From DYGX01 sp035325905 (lineage in GTDB: Bacteria; Chloroflexota; Anaerolineae; Aggregatilineales; Aggregatilineaceae): a stretch of DNA of 64,000 nt. The notes under the pieces were generated by a model. The model was not told the origin of the DNA and did not search any database. It saw only the letters and a list, made by a program, of their open reading frames with translations. The stretch lies in contig DAOKYY010000002.1 in assembly GCA_035325905.1 (NCBI GenBank), forward strand, positions 1-64,000. The letters are read 5' to 3'. Shown piece by piece: positions 31,290-38,353 of the stretch (positions are counted from its first letter, which is position 1; each line of letters begins with the position of its first letter). Made by a program: the position numbers and the translations under genes.

Positions 31290-33395
31290 TCAGCACTCGG
31301 ATTCGCCGCCGCAGTCCGGCGGAACCTCTGGCGTGTTCGTCTGTGTCGGTAGCGGTGTCTGGGTCGGCACGGCGGTAGGTCTCGGCGTGTTGGTATACTG
31401 CGACGTGTTGGTTGGCGGCGGCGTATTGGTTCGCGTGTTGGTTGGCGCGGGCGTGTTGGTGTCGCGCGGCGTGTTGGTCGGCGCGGGTGTATTGGTCGGC
31501 GCGGGCGTCGCAAAGGGTGGCACCGGGTTGACGCAGTAGAAGCTGATCGTGAAGGTCGTCGCGTTGAAGTCCGACCGGTGATAGCCTTCCTGATCCAGCC
31601 GCTTGTTCGTGCCGTCGAAGTCCAGCCAGATATCCAGCGTGCGCCCAGGCTCAATCACCGGGCTGGTCAGCCACCCGCTGCCGCCCTGGGACGCGGTGGC
31701 GGGCGGCGTGTTGGCGCTGCCATCCCAGACGACGACCGCGCGCGAGTCGTGGGCGCTGGTGCCGCCCGCGCTGACAAAGTCGAGCGTGATTGCTTTGCGG
31801 TCCTGGTTGAAGCTGTTCCAGTTGATCGAGAAGCCGGTCAGGTAGGCCACCACGACATCGGTGTTGGTGATTGAATAGTGCACGATACCGTTTGTCTCGA
31901 ACCCGACGAAGGTCGTGATATAGTTCGTACAGATCGGGATCGGCGTGTTGGTCGGCGGCACGGTCGGCGGCGTCGGCGTGGGATAGCCGGTGATCTCGAA
32001 GACGCAGTCCTGGTTGACTCCGCCCCACTCGGTGCCGAAGTAAATCCGTGTGCCGTCGAAGCTGCCGACGGTGTAGTAGTTGTTCAGATTGGCGGGGCCA
32101 TTCTTGAACTCCGCGTAGAAGGTGATCGAAGTCCCGCCGCCGTCCAGCCGCCGATCATTGAAGGGCGAGGTGCCGTTCAGCCAGCCCGGCGTGCCGCTCT
32201 GGACATCCGTCGGCGGGTTGCGATCGTCCCCGGTCCAGAACGGCGAGCGCGTGCCGAGCCGCATACTGACCAGCGACATTTCCGAGAACAGCGTGTGCTT
32301 GCGCCACTCGACCGCGCCGCGCGTGATGAAGACCGGCGCGGCGTTGTCATTGCGCACCGTCATACGCAGGAAGTTGTCGCGCAGCGAGACCGAGGTCAGG
32401 CTGAGCAGCGCGCAGTCCGGCGCGAGGGTTGGCTCCGGTGTATCGACCGGCGTATTGGTCGAGGTGCTTTCTGGCACCGATGTGTTGGTCGGCGTGTTTG
32501 TTACGGTCGGCGTGTGGCTCGGCGTGTAGGTTTGCGTCGGCGGGCGCGTCGGCGCGCCAAGCTGCGGCGGCAGGTTGACCAGCCGCGTCGAGCGGAACGA
32601 TTCGTTAATCATCACGCGCCGCGCCTGAAGCTGGACAAAATCGACCAGGCCGAGCGGCGTGATCAGCGGGTGATTGAAGAACACGACGATCTCGACCGCG
32701 TCGCCGGGGCCGCCTGCGTCGTACTGGTTGAGCGTCGCGTCCGGCGCTTCGTTCAGCCGGCAGATGCGATCATTGCGGTCGGCGCTGGGGATATAACGCG
32801 GCGGTCGCTCGCCGGTGATCGGGTCGCTGTGGTAGAGCGACGGGCGCGAGCTACAAATGTAAACGTGAAACCAGCCGGCTTCATCTTCCCCTACAGTCTC
32901 TGAGTTGATCTCGCCATACGGGCCGACCAGGCCAGTGATCTGCTCGCCGTCTTTCAGCGCCAGGCTCGCCGCGCCGATCCGCGCGCGATCCACAATCGAG
33001 GGCAGGCGCGCCAGGTCCGCCCGCAGGCCCTGATCTTCGTCATCGGTGGGGTCGCAGTCATGCCCCCAGTGGTTATAGAACAGCTCGTCGTGCGCGGTTG
33101 TGCAGGGGACCAGGTTGTTGAGGATATCCTCGCGGCGCAGCAGCGGGTCGGTGGCGGCGCTGGTGTAGCCAATCACACTTTCGACCACATCCTCGTCCCA
33201 GCGTCCGGTGATCGCGTAGCGCGCGGCGGCGCGCGCCGCGTTCTGGAGCGTCACCCAGGCGTGGAAGATGCGCGCGAACTCGATCACGCCGAACATCAGC
33301 AGCAACAGGATCGGCAGCGTCAGCGCGAACTCCGCCATGGTCTGGCCGCGCCGGTTGCGTGCCGGGTCATGAGCTGGTGCCTGGCTGTGGTTCAT
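31290..33395 (-). CDS. TadE-like secreted/surface protein with Thr/Pro repeats
   Basis: This 701-residue protein starts like a TadE pseudopilin: a basic N-terminus, RRGQTMAEFALTLPILLLLMFGVIEFARI (split by the cleavage-like site before the hydrophobic segment) and an AARAAARYA helix. About 250 residues of pilin-like globular sequence follow. After a Thr/Pro-rich linker come two related beta-rich domains (about 320-475 and 485-620) and a long TNTPxPT repeat tail ending in CGGESEC. The long modular extension is unusual for TadE proteins of 150-200 residues. GGGGG four bases before the ATG at 33395 supports that start over 33425. The stop lies exactly at the edge of the scaffold gap. Surface display or a minor pilin role is inferred. 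Confidence 0.82.
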   Translation of the reverse strand: MNHSQAPAHDPARNRRGQTMAEFALTLPILLLLMFGVIEFARIFHAWVTLQNAARAAARYAITGRWDEDVVESVIGYTSAATDPLLRREDILNNLVPCTTAHDELFYNHWGHDCDPTDDEDQGLRADLARLPSIVDRARIGAASLALKDGEQITGLVGPYGEINSETVGEDEAGWFHVYICSSRPSLYHSDPITGERPPRYIPSADRNDRICRLNEAPDATLNQYDAGGPGDAVEIVVFFNHPLITPLGLVDFVQLQARRVMINESFRSTRLVNLPPQLGAPTRPPTQTYTPSHTPTVTNTPTNTSVPESTSTNTPVDTPEPTLAPDCALLSLTSVSLRDNFLRMTVRNDNAAPVFITRGAVEWRKHTLFSEMSLVSMRLGTRSPFWTGDDRNPPTDVQSGTPGWLNGTSPFNDRRLDGGGTSITFYAEFKNGPANLNNYYTVGSFDGTRIYFGTEWGGVNQDCVFEITGYPTPTPPTVPPTNTPIPICTNYITTFVGFETNGIVHYSITNTDVVVAYLTGFSINWNSFNQDRKAITLDFVSAGGTSAHDSRAVVVWDGSANTPPATASQGGSGWLTSPVIEPGRTLDIWLDFDGTNKRLDQEGYHRSDFNATTFTISFYCVNPVPPFATPAPTNTPAPTNTPRDTNTPAPTNTRTNTPPPTNTSQYTNTPRPTAVPTQTPLPTQTNTPEVPPDCGGESEC

Positions 33396-33439
33396 AGGTC
33401 CCCCTTCGACGCATCCCGTGTGCATCGTCCAGGTTCGGG

Positions 33440-35473
33440 CTAGCGGGACAGCCGCGTGAACAGGCGCCCGGCGATCTCCTCAAACACGTCGTTCAGGCTC
33501 GCGAGGTCTTCGGCGTAATAATACTGGCCGCATTGATCCCTGGGCGGCAGCGCGCCGGTCGCGGTTTCGCACGGCCCGCGCTCTCCCCAGGGGGGAGTTG
33601 TCGGGTAGTCGCGCAGCGGATAGTCGATTACGCCGTTGTCCCGCAGGTCCTGTTCCAGGTTGTCGTCGATGAAGCCGTTATCCCCGGCGTCGGCGATGTA
33701 GCGCAGCAGGGGCGCGCCGGTCGGCTCGTTGATCACGTCTTCGCCGAACGCGATGGCGTACATCGAGATGAAGTTGCCGGGTGTGTTGGGTGCGACCTCG
33801 ATTAACCCGGCGAAATCGGCCATGTCGCGCGCGTAGTCGTCGGCGTCATACTTGCCGCCCACGCCGCATTCCGGGTTGCCGGACGCCGGGGTTCCGCTGT
33901 TGTAGTCCAGGCAGAAGTGACGCGAGGCCGGGTCGTTGTCGTTGCAGATCGGTAGGACGAAAACCCCTGCACCGGTGACTCGCTCGTCTGGCTGAGTGGG
34001 ATTGTCGCCTACGGCTGTACATTCAGGGTAGACCCACTCCTCATATGAGCACCGGCCCGGTAGGCAGCAGAATGTCCACCACGGGCAGTAGCCATACGAG
34101 CCATACTGCGGGGCAACTGTCTCGCCGACCGGGTCGGTGACGTTGGCCGCACCATCGCTCAGCACGATCATGACCCATACTGCCTCGCGCCGGATGTCTA
34201 GGGGGTTCGTCAGCGCGTCGTTCGCTGCCAGAATGCCGCCGCCGATGTTGGTGTTGCCGCATGGCGCCCACGATTCATACGAGTAGGCGCGCAGGTTCGG
34301 GTCCTTGTTGCCGATCGGATCGGTGTAGAACAGGTCTTTGGCGGTCTTTAACTCGGCGCACACGTCAAACTTGCCGGTCGGGTTGACCATCACGCCTACG
34401 TCGCGGTTGAGCGCGTTAATCGCCACTTCTTCGCTGCGCAGCAGCGGGCGCAGGGTCGTGGCGCCACTGGTCGGCGCGATCACGTTCGCGGCGCGGTCAA
34501 ATGTGACCAGCACCACGCGGTCGCCACGCACGAAGTCCAGGCGCTTGATGAATAGGCGGGCGGCGTCTTTCACGTCCTTGAACGGGTTGCAGATCAGCGT
34601 CGAGGCGTTGGTCGGGTCGGACACATTGCTCGACACCCCGTTCTCCGAGGGGCCGTCATACATGCTGTTGCCGTTGGCGTCGTGCCAGATCTGGCCGTTG
34701 GGCAGCAAGACACCATTGGCCTGCACCCGGCCATCCCCGACATAGCCCTGGCCGGGATAGTTGCAGCAACCGGCGTATTTTTCGCTGTTGACCACGCCCG
34801 ATACTGGACTGTAGCACTGGTCCCGCATGACCAGGCCACCCCCGCCGGGCGCGTTCAGCCCGGCAAGCTGGTAATCGAGGACGGTCGTGTCCTTCGCCAT
34901 CGATTCGGAGGTGTCGATCACCAGCGCCACGTCGAGGACCGCCGTCTCGGAGACGGACGTCGCTTCGAGCGTGATGTCGCCGATGCCGATCAGCGAGAGG
35001 AATGTCGTCGGCGAGATGATCTGGGCGCTGACGCGCACCAGCTTGCGCGGGTCGTCCCAGTCACACAGCTCCGTCTCGCCCATGTACGCGCTCACCGGGG
35101 CGAACAGCGCTTCGGGATGCGGGTCGCCTTCCCAGGGGCCGAGGCCGGTGCGCCACTGGTAAATGTCCGTTTCGCAGGTCTCAACCAGGATGCTGTCGGT
35201 CTCAAGCCCGTGCAGTTCGATATACTGCTGGGCCGCGATCGCGACCTCGCCGTAGTCCGTTCCCTCACGGATTTGCCCGGCGGCGGCGATCGCGGCGGCG
35301 TCCACCGCGCGCCGCAGCGCGGAATAGCGCACAAATAGCAGAGCGATGTCAGTGACCAGGCCGACGAACGCGATCAGCGCGATGAAAGCGAAGGCGAGCA
35401 GTAGAATCGACTGGCCGCGCTGGCTTCGGTTGAGGCGTCGGGTGAGGCGGTTCTGATGAATGAAGCGTTTCAT
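33440..35473 (-). CDS. TadG-type pilus-assembly protein with VWA domain
   Basis: This 677-residue protein has a TadG-like N-terminus: a basic region, QRGQSILLLAFAFIALIAFVG, a membrane segment and LRRAVDAAAIAAAGQI. A VWA domain follows from about residue 185 with the MIDAS motif DTSES in VALVIDTSESMAKD, interrupted by Cys-rich insertions. The C-terminus has another aspartate-rich segment. Such proteins are exported and held at the surface, where the VWA domain can bind ligands through a metal ion. It lies 44 bases before the modular TadE gene and after a second TadE gene. No tadA, tadB, tadC or rcpA genes occur in the window. The ATG at 35473 is preceded two codons upstream by a GTG that could also serve. 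Confidence 0.85.
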   Translation of the reverse strand: MKRFIHQNRLTRRLNRSQRGQSILLLAFAFIALIAFVGLVTDIALLFVRYSALRRAVDAAAIAAAGQIREGTDYGEVAIAAQQYIELHGLETDSILVETCETDIYQWRTGLGPWEGDPHPEALFAPVSAYMGETELCDWDDPRKLVRVSAQIISPTTFLSLIGIGDITLEATSVSETAVLDVALVIDTSESMAKDTTVLDYQLAGLNAPGGGGLVMRDQCYSPVSGVVNSEKYAGCCNYPGQGYVGDGRVQANGVLLPNGQIWHDANGNSMYDGPSENGVSSNVSDPTNASTLICNPFKDVKDAARLFIKRLDFVRGDRVVLVTFDRAANVIAPTSGATTLRPLLRSEEVAINALNRDVGVMVNPTGKFDVCAELKTAKDLFYTDPIGNKDPNLRAYSYESWAPCGNTNIGGGILAANDALTNPLDIRREAVWVMIVLSDGAANVTDPVGETVAPQYGSYGYCPWWTFCCLPGRCSYEEWVYPECTAVGDNPTQPDERVTGAGVFVLPICNDNDPASRHFCLDYNSGTPASGNPECGVGGKYDADDYARDMADFAGLIEVAPNTPGNFISMYAIAFGEDVINEPTGAPLLRYIADAGDNGFIDDNLEQDLRDNGVIDYPLRDYPTTPPWGERGPCETATGALPPRDQCGQYYYAEDLASLNDVFEEIAGRLFTRLSR

Positions 35474-35542
35474 AAGCACCGTGCCGTTCGTCTGCTTGGT
35501 CTGCTTGAGTCAGGTTGAGCAGATAGCGCTCAGAAGCTGCCC

Positions 35543-36517
35543 TCAGAAATTGATGTCTGGCTCGGCGGCCGAGACCGGGAAGAAGGTCCAGACGTGTATG
35601 GTGCTGGTCTCGTCGAGCGGCCCCAGCCGGAACCAGGGCAGGCCGAGGAGCTGCTTGTGCTCCCAGTAGATTTCCACGAGCGCCAGCCCGTAATTGGTTG
35701 CTTGCGTCAGCTTGCGAATCTGGTCGGCATCGCCGTCGAAGTTCAGCATCGCCTCGACTTGGTCAACCGAGAACTCTGAGCCGAGGCACTGCTTAAGCGC
35801 GCCGTAGTTGTTGCGGTGATTGCCCCGAAAGACGTAGCCGCGAATGTTCTCCACATCCGGATCCCAGAACGCCGCATACTCCGCTTCATAGGTGCCGGTC
35901 GCCTGGCCGTCTGCGTCGCTGCCGGGTCCGAGCGGGCCGTGCCAATCGAACGGGTCGCGGCTGTCGTCGTTCTCGCACTCGTTCGCCCGCGCGGGCAGGC
36001 GGCCCGAAACCCGTACCTGCGCGCCGGACGTGCCTGGGTTGACGACGACGAACTGAAAGACCGAGATCACGATGTCGTCGGTCTGGTGGTTGAACTTGAG
36101 CGGCTCCATGTTCTGCAACATGCCGCACGCGATCGCGTCGTAATAGCCGCGCGCGATCTCGCCTCGCTCGCTGTAACCCCAGGCGGCTAGATCCGGCCCC
36201 GGCCAGGCGGTGTAGTTCACCGTCGTATCGTGGTCGTTATACAGGCCGATATCCTGCTCGCAGTCCATCGCGCTGTAGTTCGTTTCTTCGCCGTCCGGCC
36301 ACTCCAGCGGCTCGCCGGTCGCCGCGAAGCGTCCCGCCTCGCGCACTACGTCGAGCAGGGTCAGATAGTTGTTGGCGAACCATCCGATTTCTGTCAGGCC
36401 CATGAGCATCACGAGCAGCACAGGCAGCGTGATGGTGAGTTCAACCAGGCTCTGACCGCGTGCGCCAGTGGGCTTGCCGTCGAGAAGCGCGAGGATGGTG
36501 CGGAGTTTGACGCGCAT
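35543..36517 (-). CDS. TadE-like pseudopilin protein
   Basis: This 324-residue protein has the TadE N-terminus GARGQSLVELTITLPVLLVMLMG (Glu five residues into the hydrophobic segment), then a typical VREAGRFAATGE helix and a long extracellular globular part rich in Asp, Asn and Tyr. Function is in surface pilus-like structures or secretion. GAGGGG lies seven bases before the ATG at 36517; a GTG at 36532 is the only longer option and lacks a site. It is the first gene of a three-gene unit (TadE, TadG, modular TadE), with a 69-base gap before tadG. Confidence 0.82.
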   Translation of the reverse strand: MRVKLRTILALLDGKPTGARGQSLVELTITLPVLLVMLMGLTEIGWFANNYLTLLDVVREAGRFAATGEPLEWPDGEETNYSAMDCEQDIGLYNDHDTTVNYTAWPGPDLAAWGYSERGEIARGYYDAIACGMLQNMEPLKFNHQTDDIVISVFQFVVVNPGTSGAQVRVSGRLPARANECENDDSRDPFDWHGPLGPGSDADGQATGTYEAEYAAFWDPDVENIRGYVFRGNHRNNYGALKQCLGSEFSVDQVEAMLNFDGDADQIRKLTQATNYGLALVEIYWEHKQLLGLPWFRLGPLDETSTIHVWTFFPVSAAEPDINF

Positions 36518-36559
36518 CGGTTTTCCCCTCACAGAGTGTTCCCAACGGCCCCCTTCAGC

Positions 36560-36586
36560 CCCGTCTCCGAGCCGGTTGGAGACGGG
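36560..36586 (-). repeat. Perfect inverted repeat in the leader of the TadE operon
   Basis: CCCGTCTCC (36560-36568) and GGAGACGGG (36578-36586) form a nine-base stem with a nine-base loop. No T run follows, so it is more likely a leader hairpin or an operator than a terminator. The rest of the 303-base gap (36518-36820) is AT-richer near 36660-36730, where a promoter is likely, but no convincing hexamer pair was found. Confidence 0.45.
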
Positions 36587-36820
36587 ATGCGGCTACCAGG
36601 GCAGGGCGGCTAAACGGCTGCGACCGGGACGACTTCCGGCCTCGATCTCTATGCACAATCCCGTTTTCCTTATTTGAAATGATACCACGGAAGGTTCAAG
36701 CGCCCTGTTTGCAAGTGTAAGGAGTTTATAAGGATTTGTCAGGGGCTGCTGAACCGTTGTGAAGGGTTGTCGAGCGGCAGGCGGCAGGCCGTCTCAGGCC
36801 GGCGCGCCCGTCGCCGGCGC

Positions 36821-37531
36821 TCACATCAGGTGAGCGCGCACCGAATAGCCGCGCCCGTGCAGCGACACGACGATCTCCGGCAAATCTGGGTTCACTTCGA
36901 TCTTGCGGCGCAAATTGCGCACGTGGTTGCGAACCAGCGCCGTATCGCCGGTGCCGGGCGGATACTGCCAGATTTTCTCCAGCAGGGCCGGGGCGGCGTG
37001 ATAGTCATCCGGGTGCTGGCAGAGGTATTCCAGAAGCTGGTATTCGGTCGGCGTCAGCATCACCTGGCGCCCGGCGACAGTGACTGTATGGTGGTGCGGG
37101 TCGAGCCGCAGCGCAGGCACGCCGCGCGGCATCTCGGTCGACGGCGAGCGCCGCAGCAGCGCCTCGACTCGCGCGCGTAGCTCGCGCGCGGCGAAGGGCT
37201 TGCGCAGATAATCGTCGCCTCCTGCGTCTAGGGCTTGCGCGATCCGGGCGGCGTTCTCGTCGACGCTGACGAACAGAATCAGGGCGCGGGTGACAAACGG
37301 CATACCACGCAGTTGGCTGCACAGCTCGTAGGCGTCCACGCCGGGAAGCGCGCTGTCGAGGATAATCAGACTAGGGCGGTGTTCGCGCACAAGCTGGAGC
37401 GCCGAGGGGCCATCCGGCGCCTCGATAACTTTGTACCCCTCTTTCCTGAGCGTCTGCCCGATCATGATGCGGGTTGGATCATCACCGGCGACCGCCAGGA
37501 TCGTTCGAGGTAGCACACGATTTTTCGACAT
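36821..37531 (-). CDS. Two-component response regulator, OmpR/PhoB family
   Basis: This 236-residue regulator has an intact receiver: acidic pocket AGDD, phospho-acceptor in LIILDSALPG and Lys in YLRKPF. A winged-helix domain follows (LTPTEYQLLEYLCQHPDDYH to VVSLHGRGYSVRAHL). The ATG at 37531 is preferred; a GTG at 37558 is possible. It has its own probable promoter (37575-37603), so it may be expressed separately from the kinase and regulator genes upstream, although it lies only 117 bases behind them. Its partner may be the triple-GAF kinase or an unlinked one. Confidence 0.9.
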   Translation of the reverse strand: MSKNRVLPRTILAVAGDDPTRIMIGQTLRKEGYKVIEAPDGPSALQLVREHRPSLIILDSALPGVDAYELCSQLRGMPFVTRALILFVSVDENAARIAQALDAGGDDYLRKPFAARELRARVEALLRRSPSTEMPRGVPALRLDPHHHTVTVAGRQVMLTPTEYQLLEYLCQHPDDYHAAPALLEKIWQYPPGTGDTALVRNHVRNLRRKIEVNPDLPEIVVSLHGRGYSVRAHLM

Positions 37532-37574
37532 TGATTCTAGGCTCTTGTCCTGCGGCACACAGGGTTATAGCATC

Positions 37575-37603
37575 AGTATACGCGACATCCGCGGGCTTGT
37601 GGA
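37575..37603 (-). promoter_or_regulatory. Sigma-70-type promoter for the response regulator
   Basis: On the minus strand TCCACA and TATACT are separated by 17 bases. The -10 matches at five of six positions; a second -10-like TATAAC lies a few bases downstream. Confidence 0.55.
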
Positions 37604-37647
37604 CGCTGAGCTATGAATCTTATGTGAAAAATCTTAGCCGGGCGCTC

Positions 37648-38349
37648 TCAATCCGAAATCATGTAACCTACTCCATGAATGGTGCGGATAATACGGGGGG
37701 AGTCCGTGTCCGGCTCAAGCTTGGCGCGCAGGTTGCGGACATGCGCGCGGACCAGGTCGGGGTCTCCGGTGTTCGGGGGATAGTCCCACACCACTTCGAG
37801 CAAATGCTGCGGCGAGAGCGCCTGGTTGACGTGCTCGACCAGATAGCGCAGCAGCCGGTGCTCGGTCGAGGTGAGTTGAATCGGCTCCTCGTCCCCGACA
37901 GTCACCTGGTGCGTGTCGGAGTCGAGCACCAGGTTGCCAACCGTCAGCACCGGGCTTTCGCTCATCGTCTGCCGCTGGCTGCGGCGGATCAGCGCGCGAA
38001 CGCGGGCGGTCAGCTCGGCCAATTGGAACGGCTTGACCACGTAATCATCGCCGCCTGCATCCAGCCCTGCCACGACATCATCGGTGTGCCCGCGCGCGGT
38101 CAGAAACAGAATGGTCAGGTCATTGTAGCTGGGGTTGGCGCGGATGGCGCGGCACACGGCTAACCCGTCAAGGCCCGGCATGATGATGTCGAGAATAATC
38201 AGGTCGGGCCGGCGCTGGCCCAGCATTCTCAGCGCCTCCGCGCCGGAGCTGGCGCGTCCCACATCGTAGCCCTCCGGGATCAGCGCGCGCGCCAGCGTGC
38301 CCAGCACTTCCAGGTCGTCGTCTACCGCAAGAATATAGGGTTTGCACAT
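37648..38349 (-). CDS. Two-component response regulator, OmpR/PhoB family
   Basis: This 233-residue protein has a complete receiver (DDD at residues 10-12, LIILDIIMPGLDG, YVVKPF) and a winged-helix domain ending in IHGVGYMIS. The ATG at 38349 lies four bases after the stop of the histidine-kinase gene, within a CAGGG-containing context, so the two are translationally linked and form a cognate pair. The frame remains open upstream, but that part is a shadow of the kinase. It shares the winged-helix segment YPPNTGD with YPPGTGD of the neighbouring regulator, so the two regulators are probably paralogues from a local duplication. Confidence 0.93.
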   Translation of the reverse strand: MCKPYILAVDDDLEVLGTLARALIPEGYDVGRASSGAEALRMLGQRRPDLIILDIIMPGLDGLAVCRAIRANPSYNDLTILFLTARGHTDDVVAGLDAGGDDYVVKPFQLAELTARVRALIRRSQRQTMSESPVLTVGNLVLDSDTHQVTVGDEEPIQLTSTEHRLLRYLVEHVNQALSPQHLLEVVWDYPPNTGDPDLVRAHVRNLRAKLEPDTDSPRIIRTIHGVGYMISD

Positions 38350-38353
38350 AATG

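Noticed and set aside
31135..31344. The 55-bp duplication considered as a target-site duplication or att sites of an insertion hidden in the N run
   Set aside because: Exactly 100 N, identical flanks and a gene end on both sides fit an unmerged contig overlap far better than a mobile element.
31345..31510. Periodic GTGTTGGT-type repeats considered as a CRISPR or satellite array
   Set aside because: They are in frame and encode degenerate TNTPxP residues of the TadE-like protein, with no unique spacers.
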